Source: Sphingomonas sp. LC-1
GTDB taxonomy: Bacteria > Pseudomonadota > Alphaproteobacteria > Sphingomonadales > Sphingomonadaceae
Length of the DNA stretch: 64,000 nucleotides
Reading direction: 5' to 3'
NCBI RefSeq assembly: GCF_025371035.1
Contig: NZ_JANZXB010000004.1
Span: forward strand, 1-64,000
Part shown: positions 52,956 to 62,147 of the stretch, piece by piece
Position numbering within the stretch: the first letter of the stretch is position 1
Layout: the number at the start of each line of letters is the position of its first letter
Made by a program: the position numbers and the translations under genes
Notes under the pieces: generated by a model
Databases searched by the model: none
Told to the model about the DNA's origin: nothing
What the model saw: the letters and a program-made list of their open reading frames with translations, nothing else

Positions 52956-54989
52956 CTACGCTCCCAGTTTCTCCAACATGGACGGGGTCAGCACCTGCGG
53001 CAGGACCTGGGGCTCTTTCGCACCCGGCGCGTAATAGAGGTAAAGCGGCACCCCGGCCCGGTTATGCCGTTCGATAAAGCGTCCCAGAACCGGGTCCCCG
53101 TCGGTCCAGTCGCCGACCAGCACCGCCACCTTGTTGCGGTCGAACGCCTCGCGCACCGATGCCCGCTCGATCGCGGCGGCCTCGTTCACCTTGCAGCTCA
53201 GGCACCAATCGGCGGTGAAATAGGCGAAGACGGGGCGGTTCTGGCGACGCAGGCTGTCCAGCTTGGCCTCGGTAAAGCCGGTGTCGGCCGTCGGTTTGGC
53301 GATGGCGGCGGCGGGCTTGACCGTCACCACGATCGCCACCGCCAGCACCAGCGCCGCCACCGCGGGCCAGCCCGCGCGGCCCTTGCCGCCATGCTGGCGC
53401 AGTCCCGTCCACCAGAAGCCGAGCGAGGCCAGCAACGCGGCGGCGAGGCCCAGCGTCATGCCGGTCACCCCCGCCTCCTGCCCCAATATCCAGGCGAGCG
53501 CGAGCGCGGTCAGGAACATTGGCACCGACAGGATATGGCGCAGCCGCACCATCCACATGCCCGGCTTGGGAAGCCGCCGCCGCAGCGCAGGGACAAAGCC
53601 AATCGCGATGAAGGGCAACGCGATTCCGATCCCCAGCCCCGCGAAGACCGCCAGCGCGGCGGCGGCGGGCAGGACCAGCGCCGCGCCCAAGGCGCCTGCC
53701 ATGAACGGCCCCGAACAGGGCGTAGCGACGAACGCCGCCAGTGCCCCGGTGGCGAACGATCCCATCGCCCCCGATCGCCCCGCAAAGGCGGGCGTGGGCA
53801 ACTCGAACAGCCCCGCCAGATTGAACGCGATCCCCGCAACCAACAGCAGCAATATGCCGATCACGCGCGGGTCCTGTAGCTGGAAGGCCCAGCCCGCGCT
53901 TTGCCCCCCGGCCCGCAGAGCCAGCAGCACCACGCCCAGCCCGACACAGACCAGCACCACGCCCGCCGTATAGGCCAGCGCCTCGGCCCGCGCATGCCGC
54001 TCGTCGCCGCCGCCACGCGCCAGGCTCAGCGCCTTGAGGCTCAGGATCGGGAAGACGCAGGGCATGATGTTGAGTAGCAATCCGCCCAGCACGGCACCCA
54101 GAAACGCCAGAGTGACCGCGCCGAACCCGTGATCGCCCCCCGCGCCCTCGCCGCTAGAAGCGATCGCACCCGGTTTGGCGGCAAAGGCGAGGCCCTGCCC
54201 CTCCCCGATCGACAGCACGCCCGATACCGGTCCGGGGGTCGGCACGGCGGCGGCGGGGATGGCGAGGATCAACCGGTCGCCCTTGCGTTCCATCCCTTGC
54301 GCCGCGGCATGGTCGATCACACCGCTGCGGTCGGGGAAGAAATAGGCTTGGTTCACTGCGACCGAGGCGGGCAGCGGCACCGCGATCCGCACCGTCTTGC
54401 CCTTGGTCTCGATCACGCCGTCGCCACCCAGCGGCTTGGGCAGCGCAGCGCGCCAGCGGTCGAACTCGCCACGCGTCGCGGCGTCGACCGCGCCCTCGCC
54501 GACGGTCAGCCGGGTCGACAGCGTCTGGCTTTCGGGGACGCAGATGGTGTCGGTACAGACCAGATAGTCGAGCTTGACCGTCACGGGCAGCGGCGTTCCC
54601 TTCGCCAGCCCCGCCGGGACCTTCAGGTCCGCCAGCAGCGTGAAGGGCCGCTCATAGACATAGTTCATCAGCCCGGCGATCTTCAGCCGCCCCGGCACCG
54701 GGTAGCGCAATTCGCCCGCGGTCACGCCCTTGGGCAGGGTCCAGTGCGCCTCGGTCGGCAGGCCCGCATCGCCGCCATTCTTCCAATAGCCGTGCCAGCC
54801 CTTCTCGGGCGTCGCGACGATGGCCAGGGTGGTCTGCCCCCCCGCCGCCGGGGTCGCGCTTTCGGCGACGAGGCGCATCGGCAGATGGATCGCCCCCGGC
54901 GCGGCCGGCGGCCCGCTCTCCGCGATGCCGGGGGTCATCGCCACCGACATGAAGAGAGCCGTCATCAGGATGTAAAACCAACCGCGCAT
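52956..54989 (-). CDS. dsbD: DsbD/ScsB-like thiol:disulfide interchange protein
   Basis: Membrane electron carrier from cytoplasmic thioredoxin to periplasmic thiols, 677 aa. It has a signal peptide (MRGWFYILMTALFMSVAMTP..) and an N-terminal periplasmic DsbD-alpha-like domain with CTDTICVPES near 170. The membrane core carries NIMPCVFPILSLKA and VATPCSGPFMAGA, and the C-terminal thioredoxin domain has FTADWCLSCKVNEAA. All three Cys pairs are present. The ATG at 54989 is preferred; longer starts would overlap the divergent phosphatase gene. TrxB (38 kb region) would supply the electrons. Confidence 0.92.
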   Translation of the reverse strand: MRGWFYILMTALFMSVAMTPGIAESGPPAAPGAIHLPMRLVAESATPAAGGQTTLAIVATPEKGWHGYWKNGGDAGLPTEAHWTLPKGVTAGELRYPVPGRLKIAGLMNYVYERPFTLLADLKVPAGLAKGTPLPVTVKLDYLVCTDTICVPESQTLSTRLTVGEGAVDAATRGEFDRWRAALPKPLGGDGVIETKGKTVRIAVPLPASVAVNQAYFFPDRSGVIDHAAAQGMERKGDRLILAIPAAAVPTPGPVSGVLSIGEGQGLAFAAKPGAIASSGEGAGGDHGFGAVTLAFLGAVLGGLLLNIMPCVFPILSLKALSLARGGGDERHARAEALAYTAGVVLVCVGLGVVLLALRAGGQSAGWAFQLQDPRVIGILLLLVAGIAFNLAGLFELPTPAFAGRSGAMGSFATGALAAFVATPCSGPFMAGALGAALVLPAAAALAVFAGLGIGIALPFIAIGFVPALRRRLPKPGMWMVRLRHILSVPMFLTALALAWILGQEAGVTGMTLGLAAALLASLGFWWTGLRQHGGKGRAGWPAVAALVLAVAIVVTVKPAAAIAKPTADTGFTEAKLDSLRRQNRPVFAYFTADWCLSCKVNEAAAIERASVREAFDRNKVAVLVGDWTDGDPVLGRFIERHNRAGVPLYLYYAPGAKEPQVLPQVLTPSMLEKLGA

Positions 54990-55056
54990 CGACCTTGCCC
55001 TAACCCGCTTTCGCGTTCCATAGCGCCCCCGTCCCCGCTTTGCATCAAGGTTGCCC

Positions 55057-56748
55057 ATGAAGTCCCTGACTGCCGCGCTTCTCGCCTCCGCCGCGCTGTT
55101 CGCCGCGCCCGCCCTCGCGCAGACGGCAAGCCCCGAACCCGGCGGCGCCCCCGCGCCCGTCGCCTCGCCCCCCGCGACGCCGCAACCGCCCTTTCCCACC
55201 ACGCCGCCCAAGCTGATCGTGGCAATCTCGGTGGATCAATTCTCGGCCGACCTGTTCCAGCAATATCGCAACCACTTCACCGGCGGCATGGCGCGCCTGC
55301 TGACCGGCGCGGTCTTTCCCTCGGGCTATCAAAGCCATGCCGCGACCGAGACCTGCCCCGGCCACTCGACCATCTTGACCGGCTATCGCCCCGCGCATAC
55401 CGGCATCATCGCCAACAACTGGGTCGACCAGTCGGTCGGGCGTGCGGACAAGATCGTCTATTGCTCGGAAGACGAGCGCGTCGCGGGCAACGATCACAAC
55501 AACTATACCGTGTCGGACATGCATCTGAAGGTGCCGACGCTGGGCGAGCGGATGAAGACCGCCGATCCCCGCGTCCGCACCGTCTCCGTCGCGGGCAAGG
55601 ACCGTGCGGCCGTGATGATGGGCGGGCACAAGATGGACGAGATCTGGTGGTGGGATGGCAAGACCTATGTCTCCTATGCCGGTCGTGTCGTGCCGCCGGT
55701 CGTGGAGCGCACGCGCAAGGCCGTTGCCGACCTGATCGCCCGGCCGCAGGCGGCCCTGCCGCTGCCCGGATTTTGCAAGTCGCTCGACCGACCGATCACC
55801 GTGGGCGGCCAGACGCTGGGCACCGGCCGGTTCCAGCGCGCGGCGGGCGACCTGAAGGCGTTCCGCGTATCTCCGGCGGCCGACGCGGCGGTGCTGGCGA
55901 TGGCGGCGGGCTTCGTCCAGGACATGAAGCTGGGCCAGGGGCCGCAGACCGACATGCTGTCGGTCGGCCTGTCGGCGACCGACTATATCGGCCATGCGCT
56001 GGGCACCCAGGGGGCCGAGATGTGCATCCAAATGGAGGAACTCGACCGCTCGCTGGCGGGATTCTTCGACGTGCTCGATGCGACCGGCGTCGACTATGAG
56101 GTGATGCTGACCGCCGACCACGGCGCGCACGACATGACCGAGCGGCAGCAGATCCGCGCCATGCCGATGGAAAGCCATGTCGCGCCGGAGGCCAAGACCA
56201 AGGCGATGGCCGCCATCATCGCGCAAGGTCTGGGCCTGTCCAACACACCGCCGATCATGATGAGCGCGGAGGGCGACATCTATATCAACCGCGATCTGCC
56301 ACCCGCCACGCGCGCGAAGGTGCTGGCCGAGGCGAAGCGGCGTTACGAAGCGTTGCCGCAGGTCGCCGCCGCGCTGACCCGCGACGAGATCGCGGCGACC
56401 CCCTGGCCGACGACGCCGCCCGAAACCTGGACGCTGAAGGAAAAGGCGCGCTCCTCCTACGATCCGACACGTTCGGGCGACCTGCTGATCCTGCTCAAGC
56501 CGCGCGTCACCACGATCGAGGAACCCGCCCCCGGCTATGTCGAGACTCATGGTTCGCCCTGGGACTATGATCGCCGCGTGCCGATCCTGTTCTGGCGCAA
56601 GGGGATGAGCGGGTTCGAACAACCGCTGTCGGTCGAGACGGTCGACATTGCCCCGACACTGGCGGCGACGATCGGACTGCCGATCCCTGGCGTGGACGGG
56701 CGCTGCCTGGACCTTGATCCGGGTGCGGCGGATACGTGTAAGAAATAA
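55057..56748 (+). CDS. SPAP/PafA-type alkaline phosphatase
   Basis: Secreted phosphomonoesterase of the type I phosphodiesterase/pyrophosphatase fold, 563 aa, with signal MKSLTAALLASAALFAAPAL. Metal ligands and nucleophile are in VAISVDQFSADL and GYQSHAATETCPGHSTILTG, where a Thr rather than Ser is the nucleophile. ANNW and AGKDRAAVMM (the Asn and Lys-x-Arg phosphate binders of PafA-like enzymes) are present, as are TDHIGHALG-like DYIGHALG and LTADHGAHD. The ATG at 55057 follows AAGG. It diverges from dsbD with 67 bases between; no Pho box was identified. Confidence 0.92.
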   Translation: MKSLTAALLASAALFAAPALAQTASPEPGGAPAPVASPPATPQPPFPTTPPKLIVAISVDQFSADLFQQYRNHFTGGMARLLTGAVFPSGYQSHAATETCPGHSTILTGYRPAHTGIIANNWVDQSVGRADKIVYCSEDERVAGNDHNNYTVSDMHLKVPTLGERMKTADPRVRTVSVAGKDRAAVMMGGHKMDEIWWWDGKTYVSYAGRVVPPVVERTRKAVADLIARPQAALPLPGFCKSLDRPITVGGQTLGTGRFQRAAGDLKAFRVSPAADAAVLAMAAGFVQDMKLGQGPQTDMLSVGLSATDYIGHALGTQGAEMCIQMEELDRSLAGFFDVLDATGVDYEVMLTADHGAHDMTERQQIRAMPMESHVAPEAKTKAMAAIIAQGLGLSNTPPIMMSAEGDIYINRDLPPATRAKVLAEAKRRYEALPQVAAALTRDEIAATPWPTTPPETWTLKEKARSSYDPTRSGDLLILLKPRVTTIEEPAPGYVETHGSPWDYDRRVPILFWRKGMSGFEQPLSVETVDIAPTLAATIGLPIPGVDGRCLDLDPGAADTCKK

Positions 56749-56754
56749 GCTTGT

Positions 56755-56870
56755 TCCTCCCCTGCAAGGGGAGGGGGACCGCCGCGAAGCGGTGGTGGAG
56801 GGGTGTCCCCACTGGCTGCGACACCCCTCCGTCAGCCCTCCGGGCTGCCACCTCCCCTTACAGGGGAGGA
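56755..56870. repeat. Palindromic intergenic repeat, copy B
   Basis: Same structure as copy A: TCCTCCCCTGCAAGGGGAGG at the left, the inner inverted pair GAGGGGTGTC / GACACCCCTC, and CAGGGGAGGA closing. The central hairpin differs (GACCGCCGCGAAGCGGTGGT). It fills the gap between two convergent genes, 6 bases after the phosphatase stop and 3 bases before the DUF1989 stop. Confidence 0.9.
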
Positions 56871-56873
56871 ATG

Positions 56874-57470
56874 TTAGGGGCGCTCGACCCGATATTCAAT
56901 CGGTTTGAAGCTCCCCCCGTTCGAAGCGGGTGCGGAACAGGCGGTGAGCCCGATCACCAGATCCATCTGCGCCACAAAGCGGATATGATCGCCCGGCCCA
57001 CTCAGCGGCGGCAGCACCTCCAGCTTGCCGGTCGCGCCATCGACCGGCACGTTCATGAAACAGTTGAACGCCACCGGAATCCGGTCGGGCACCACGCCGA
57101 AAGGCGCCAGCGCCGCCGCCAGATTGCCGAAGCATCCGCGATGGCGCGGCAGGTCGGGATAGAAATGGTCGAACGTATCGACCGAACAGGGCGTCAGCAG
57201 GAAATCGTGCATCCCAACCGTGTCGGCCACGATCTCCAGCATCACCCGCGACCGGTTGGAATAGAGCTTGTGCCCGGTGGTGAGCCGGATCGTCTCGGCG
57301 TAGTCGAGCGTGCGGCCTGACGAGATCACCTCATCCAGATCATCGGCGTTGAAAGCGAGCAGATCGGCGACCTGTCGACCGCGCGGGTCGATGACAGTCA
57401 GGCTGTCGCCCTTGGCCATGCGAAAGGCGTCGCCGCTGCGGGGCGGAATCTCGACGGTTTCGGCGCTCAT
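56874..57470 (-). CDS. DUF1989 (urea carboxylase-associated) family protein
   Basis: Single-domain protein of 198 aa. Family features are FRMAKGDSLTVIDPRGRQVADLLAFNADDLDE, the SSGRTLDYAETIRLTTGHKLYSNRSRVM segment, and HDFLLTPCSVDTFDHFY and FNCFMNVPVDG with the metal- or thiol-site Cys residues. Known DUF1989 pairs act as carboxyguanidine deiminases beside guanidine/urea carboxylase. Here there is one copy and no carboxylase. Its ATG overlaps the stop of the YqcI/YcgG gene (ATGA), implying a joint pathway. Confidence 0.9.
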   Translation of the reverse strand: MSAETVEIPPRSGDAFRMAKGDSLTVIDPRGRQVADLLAFNADDLDEVISSGRTLDYAETIRLTTGHKLYSNRSRVMLEIVADTVGMHDFLLTPCSVDTFDHFYPDLPRHRGCFGNLAAALAPFGVVPDRIPVAFNCFMNVPVDGATGKLEVLPPLSGPGDHIRFVAQMDLVIGLTACSAPASNGGSFKPIEYRVERP

Positions 57471-58186
57471 CGATCGGCCGCCGCTTCGGCACCCGTATAG
57501 TGGAAGGGGCAGCGCCAGCCCTCCTCCACCGCGCGACCGCTATATTGCCGGGCCTCGCTCATCTCGCCATGGCGCGCCAGCATCGGGTTGCGCGATCCCG
57601 CCAGCGCCTCATCGCGGACCATGATCTTCTCGCGCATCCCCTCATATTTGCCTTGGGCGCGCAATATCTCGAACTGGTCGTGCAGGTTGAAGATCATGGC
57701 CGGGCGCGGGAAGCGCCGCGCGGGGCGGCTGGCGTTGGGATGCAGCCCAACGACGAAGAATGCCTCGCCGCCGAAGGACAGCGAGAAATGCGGGTCTTCC
57801 GGATCGGCGCTGACCCGTTCGTCCCAATCCTGCCCCAGCCAGACATCCTTGTCCGACAGCGACTGGATCCGCGCCCAGATCGCGCGCTCGAACGCGGCTT
57901 CGTCGAGTTGCTCGGGTCCGGCGAAGACCACCGCCAGGCTGCGGAATAGCTGCGGCTCGGCACGATAGCGTTCGGCGAAGCGCCGCAGCCGGTCATGGAT
58001 GCGCAGATCGTCCCAGGCGCTCGCTATGTCGCGCGCGCCCAATATGTCCAGCGTCCCCCGCGCCATCGCCGCCTTGGCGCCGACACAAGGAAAATCCGCC
58101 GCCGCGATATGGGCACGAAGCATCGCGGCCGACTCGGGCTCGCTGGGATCGTGCGGGGGGAATAGACTGCTTCCGGTTTTCGACAT
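57467..58186 (-). CDS. YqcI/YcgG family protein, GntA-like predicted heme N-oxygenase
   Basis: Product of 239 aa. Family features are FPCVGAKAAMARGTLDILGA near 35-55, WARIQSLSDKDVWLGQDWDERVSADPEDPHFSLSFGGEAFFVVGLHPNASRPARRFP near 105-165, MIFNLHDQFEILRAQGKYEGMREKI and a C-terminal CPFHYTG. The family includes GntA, a heme enzyme that N-hydroxylates a guanidino group during guanitoxin synthesis. The substrate here is unknown and no other guanitoxin gene is present. The ATG at 58186 has GGGG 6 bases upstream; a TTG four codons earlier is less likely. Confidence 0.85.
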   Translation of the reverse strand: MSKTGSSLFPPHDPSEPESAAMLRAHIAAADFPCVGAKAAMARGTLDILGARDIASAWDDLRIHDRLRRFAERYRAEPQLFRSLAVVFAGPEQLDEAAFERAIWARIQSLSDKDVWLGQDWDERVSADPEDPHFSLSFGGEAFFVVGLHPNASRPARRFPRPAMIFNLHDQFEILRAQGKYEGMREKIMVRDEALAGSRNPMLARHGEMSEARQYSGRAVEEGWRCPFHYTGAEAAADR

Positions 58187-58301
58187 GGGATGCCCCAACG
58201 CGACGGTTAGGGCAGCGTTCCCGAAAAGCCGTTTTATCTCACATAATTAGCATCGATCAATCGGACTGCTGATCCAGGTCACAAAGCGGAATGCCACCCC
58301 G

Positions 58302-60896
58302 TCAGTCGAGATTGGGGCGCAGCCAGCGGGTCGCCTGGGCGACATCGACCCCGCGCCGCGTCGCATAGTCCGCCAACTGGTCCTCGCCGATCCGCGCAAC
58401 GCCGAAATATTCGGCCTGGGCGTGCCCGAAGTAGAAGCCGCTGACCGCCGCCGTCGGCAGCATCGCAAAGCTGTCGGTCAACTCCAGCCCGACCGCGCTT
58501 TCCGCCGCCAGCAGGTCGAACAGCGTCCGCTTGATGCTGTGTTCGGGGCAGGCGGGGTAGCCCGGTGCAGGGCGGATGCCGCGATATTGCTCGCGGATCA
58601 GCGCCTCGTTGGTCAGCTGCTCGCCCGCCGCATAGCCCCACAGGTCGGTGCGGACATGCGCATGGAGCCGCTCGGCGAACGCCTCGGCCAGACGGTCGGC
58701 CAGCGCCTTGAGCAGGATGTCGTTATAATCGTCATGCCCCGCCCGGAAGCGTTCGATATGCGCGTCAATGCCATGGATGCCGACCGCGAAGCCGCCCATC
58801 CAGTCGCCTGTCGGATCGATGAAGTCGGCCAGGCACATATTCGCCCGGCCTTCGCGCTTGGCGATCTGCTGGCGCAGGAAGGGGATGCGTGTCTCTTCCC
58901 CGTCCGTCGTCAGGATCACGTCGTCGCCGTCGCGGCGGCACGGCCAGAGCGCCGCCACGCCGCGTGCGGTCAGCCACTTCTCGGCGATGATGGTGTCGAG
59001 CATGGCCTGCGCATCGGCATAGAGGCCGCTGGCGCTCTCGCCGACCACTTCATCGGTCAGAATGGCGGGGAAGTTGCCCGCCAGTTCCCAGGCGCGAAAA
59101 AAGGGCGTCCAGTCGATATAGTCGCGCAGGTCCGACAGGTCCCAGTCCTGATAGACATGCACGCCCGGCTGCTTTGGGTCGCCCGCCTTCAGCGCCATGT
59201 CCGCGACGAAGCCGCGCGCGCGGGCTTCCTCCAGCGGCAACAGGGCATTCGCCCCCTTCCCCTCACGCGCCTTGCGGACGGCTTCGTAATCGGCGGCGAC
59301 CTGCGCGACATAAGGATCGCGCTGGGTATCAGACACGAGCGTCGTCGCGACGCCAACCGCGCGGCTGGCGTCGAGGACATGGACCACCGGCCCCGAATAG
59401 GCGGGCGCGATACGCAGCGCAGTGTGAACCTTGGAGGTCGTCGCGCCGCCGATCAGCAGCGGCATGGACATGCCGGCGCGCTGCATTTCCTCGCCCACCG
59501 TCACCATCTCGTCGAGCGAGGGGGTGATGAGGCCCGACAGGCCGATCATGTCGGCGTCATTCTCATTCGCCGCCGCGATGATCTTCGACCAGGGGACCAT
59601 GACGCCCAGATCGACCACCTCGAAGCCGTTGCACTGGAGCACGACGCCGACGATGTTCTTGCCGATATCGTGCACGTCGCCCTTCACGGTCGCGAGCACA
59701 ATCCGGCCCTTGCCCTTGGCGCCCGGCTCCTTCGCCGCTTCGATGAAAGGCAGCAGGTGCGCGACCGCTTTCTTCATGACGCGCGCGGACTTCACCACCT
59801 GGGGCAGGAACATCTTGCCCGAGCCGAACAGGTCGCCGACGACGTTCATGCCGTCCATCAGCGGACCTTCGATCACCTCGATCGGCCGTGCGAATTGCTG
59901 GCGGCATTCCTCGGTATCGTCGACGACATGCGCGTCGATGCCCTTGACCAGCGCATATTCCAGCCGCTTGGTCACCGGCAGGCTGCGCCACTCGGCAGCC
60001 TGCTTCTCAGCGACCGCATCGGTGCCGCGATAGCGCTCGGCCAATGCGACCAGCCGCTCGCCAGCCTCTGGGTCACGGTTGAGGACGACATCCTCGCACG
60101 CCTGGCGCAGTTCGGGGTCGATCGTGTCATACACGTCGAGCTGGCCCGCATTGACGATCGCCATGTCCATGCCCGCCGGGATGGCGTGGTAGAGGAACAC
60201 CGAGTGCATCGCGCGGCGCACCGGCTCGTTGCCGCGGAAAGAGAACGACAGGTTCGACAAGCCGCCCGAGATATGGACGTGGGGGCAGCGCGCCTTGATC
60301 TCGCGGCACGCCTCGATGAAGTCGACGCCGTAATTGTTATGCTCTTCGATGCCGGTGGCGACCGCGAAGACATTGGGATCGAAGATGATGTCCTCGGGCG
60401 GGAAGCCGATTCCCATCAGCAGGTCATAGGCACGCGCGCAAATCTCGACCTTGCGGTCCTTGGTGTCGGCCTGGCCGACCTCGTCGAACGCCATGACGAC
60501 CACCGCCGCGCCGTACGCCATGCATCGGCGGGCATAGTGCAGGAACGCCTCCTCGCCTTCCTTCATGCTGATCGAATTGACGATCGGCTTGCCCGACACG
60601 CACTTCAAACCCGCCTCGATCACGCTCCATTTCGAGCTGTCGATCATGATCGGCACGCGCGCGATATCGGGCTCTGCGGCGATCAGCTTGAGGAAGGTGG
60701 TCATGGCGTATTCGGCGTCGAGCAGCCCTTCGTCCATGTTGACGTCGACCACCTGCGCGCCATTCTCGACCTGGCTGCGCGCTACCTCCACCGCGCGGGT
60801 ATAGTCGCCCGCCAGGATCATCTTCTTGAACGCCGCCGATCCAGTGACGTTGGTCCGCTCGCCGACATTGACGAAATTGGTGGAGGTGTTGGTCAT
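58302..60896 (-). CDS. metH: Methionine synthase, folate/cobalamin/activation half
   Basis: Cobalamin-dependent methionine synthase lacking the homocysteine domain, 864 aa. Order: pterin-binding domain (from [20 protein letters not shown], about 1-270), Cbl cap helices, Cbl domain with [17 protein letters not shown] (His that ligates cobalt, near 415), then the SAM-binding activation domain ([38 protein letters not shown] near 760-800). The homocysteine half is the next gene upstream. The split lies at the Hcy/folate linker, and the two halves are separated by a palindromic repeat. Confidence 0.96.
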   Translation of the reverse strand: MTNTSTNFVNVGERTNVTGSAAFKKMILAGDYTRAVEVARSQVENGAQVVDVNMDEGLLDAEYAMTTFLKLIAAEPDIARVPIMIDSSKWSVIEAGLKCVSGKPIVNSISMKEGEEAFLHYARRCMAYGAAVVVMAFDEVGQADTKDRKVEICARAYDLLMGIGFPPEDIIFDPNVFAVATGIEEHNNYGVDFIEACREIKARCPHVHISGGLSNLSFSFRGNEPVRRAMHSVFLYHAIPAGMDMAIVNAGQLDVYDTIDPELRQACEDVVLNRDPEAGERLVALAERYRGTDAVAEKQAAEWRSLPVTKRLEYALVKGIDAHVVDDTEECRQQFARPIEVIEGPLMDGMNVVGDLFGSGKMFLPQVVKSARVMKKAVAHLLPFIEAAKEPGAKGKGRIVLATVKGDVHDIGKNIVGVVLQCNGFEVVDLGVMVPWSKIIAAANENDADMIGLSGLITPSLDEMVTVGEEMQRAGMSMPLLIGGATTSKVHTALRIAPAYSGPVVHVLDASRAVGVATTLVSDTQRDPYVAQVAADYEAVRKAREGKGANALLPLEEARARGFVADMALKAGDPKQPGVHVYQDWDLSDLRDYIDWTPFFRAWELAGNFPAILTDEVVGESASGLYADAQAMLDTIIAEKWLTARGVAALWPCRRDGDDVILTTDGEETRIPFLRQQIAKREGRANMCLADFIDPTGDWMGGFAVGIHGIDAHIERFRAGHDDYNDILLKALADRLAEAFAERLHAHVRTDLWGYAAGEQLTNEALIREQYRGIRPAPGYPACPEHSIKRTLFDLLAAESAVGLELTDSFAMLPTAAVSGFYFGHAQAEYFGVARIGEDQLADYATRRGVDVAQATRWLRPNLD

Positions 60897-60910
60897 GGTG
60901 TCTTCTCAAA

Positions 60911-61035
60911 TCCTCCCCGCTCGCGGGGAGGGGGACCAGCGAAGCTGGTGGAGGGGGGTCTCCACAAATTGCGTCGCTGGTGGATACCCCCCTCCACCAG
61001 CCTCCGGCTGGTCCCCCTCCCCGTGCCGGGGAGGA
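60911..61035. repeat. Palindromic intergenic repeat, copy C, inside the split metH operon
   Basis: TCCTCCCCGCTCGCGGGGAG opens and GGGGAGGA closes the element. It contains GACCAGCGAAGCTGGTGGAGG and its inverted partner CCTCCACCAGCCTCCGGCTGGTC. It fills the gap between the homocysteine-domain gene stop (61040) and the start of the cobalamin half (60896). In mRNA it would fold into a large hairpin that could lower or stabilise downstream expression. Confidence 0.9.
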
Positions 61036-61039
61036 TTGT

Positions 61040-62086
61040 TCAGGCCGCCATGGTGAACGGCTCCAGCCCGGCGAGGCGGGTGACGACCGGCGGGGTCGGG
61101 ATGGTGCGGGGGGTCATGCCCTTCACCTTGTCGGCTATCGCCTTGATATGCGCAGGGGTCGAGCCGCAGCAGCCGCCCAGCACATTGACCTGCCCCTCGA
61201 CCGCCCATTCGCCGACCAGACCGGCGGTGGTGACGGGCGCTTCGTCATAGGCACCCAGTTCGTTGGGCAGCCCGGCATTGGGGTAGATCATGATGAGCGT
61301 GTCGCAGATTTCCGACAGCGTCTTGACGTGCGGGCGCAGCTGTTCCGCCCCGAACGAGCAGTTCAGCCCGATGGTCAGCGGCCGGGCATGGCGCACCGCG
61401 TGCCAGAAGGCCTCGACCGTGTGGCCCGACAGGTTGCGGCCCGACAGGTCGGTCAGCGTCATCGACAACATGATCGGGATCTCGCGGCTCAGCGCCTCGC
61501 CTGCCTCGATCGTCGCCATGATCCCGGCCTTGGCGTTCAGCGTATCGAACACCGTCTCGATCAGGATGAAGTCTGCGCCGCCCTCGATCAACGCGTCGAT
61601 CTGTTCGCGGTACACGTCCTTGAGGTAATCGAAGTCGATCTCGCGGTAACCCGGATCGTTCACGTCCGGCGACAGCGACAGCGTCTTGTTGGTCGGCCCG
61701 ATCGCGCCCGCGACGAAGCGGGGGCGGCCGTCCTTCGCGGCGAACTCGTCTGCGATGCGGCGGGCGAGCTTCGCGCTCTCGACATTGATCTCCCGCACCA
61801 GATGCTCGGCTCCGTAATCGGCCTGGCTGATCCGGTTGGCGGAGAAGGTGTTGGTCTCGGCAATGTCCGCCCCCGCCTCGAAATAGGCGCGGTGGATGGC
61901 CTCCGGCACCTCGGGCTTGGTCAGCGCCAGGATGTCGTTATTGCCCTTCTGGTCGTGGGACAGGCCCAGCGTCCCCGCATAGGCCGCCTCGTCCAGCTTC
62001 CAGTTCTGGATCTCGGTGCCGAACGCGCCGTCGGTGATCAGGATGCGCTTGGCGGCTTCGGCGAGGAACGTGTCGCGGGTCGTCAT
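61040..62086 (-). CDS. metH: Methionine synthase, homocysteine S-methyltransferase half
   Basis: Zinc-dependent homocysteine-binding domain as a separate protein, 348 aa. The barrel starts ILITDGAFGTEIQNWKLDEAAY and has AETNTFSANRISQADYG. The zinc cysteines are GLNCSFGAEQLRPHV near 240 and NVLGGCCGSTPAHIKAIA near 310. It matches residues 1 to about 350 of full-length MetH and must act with the cobalamin half encoded next. It lies 61 bases downstream of metF. Confidence 0.95.
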   Translation of the reverse strand: MTTRDTFLAEAAKRILITDGAFGTEIQNWKLDEAAYAGTLGLSHDQKGNNDILALTKPEVPEAIHRAYFEAGADIAETNTFSANRISQADYGAEHLVREINVESAKLARRIADEFAAKDGRPRFVAGAIGPTNKTLSLSPDVNDPGYREIDFDYLKDVYREQIDALIEGGADFILIETVFDTLNAKAGIMATIEAGEALSREIPIMLSMTLTDLSGRNLSGHTVEAFWHAVRHARPLTIGLNCSFGAEQLRPHVKTLSEICDTLIMIYPNAGLPNELGAYDEAPVTTAGLVGEWAVEGQVNVLGGCCGSTPAHIKAIADKVKGMTPRTIPTPPVVTRLAGLEPFTMAA

Positions 62087-62147
62087 GATCTACTCCTGCC
62101 CCCGACCAGTGCGGGAGCGTATTGGCATTCCTATAGGGGCAGAGAGG

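Noticed and set aside
58422-61250. A 942-codon open frame on the plus strand across metH
   Set aside because: It is the antisense shadow of the metH genes and runs through the palindromic repeat. High-GC codon use keeps antisense frames open; there is no ribosome site or recognisable motif.
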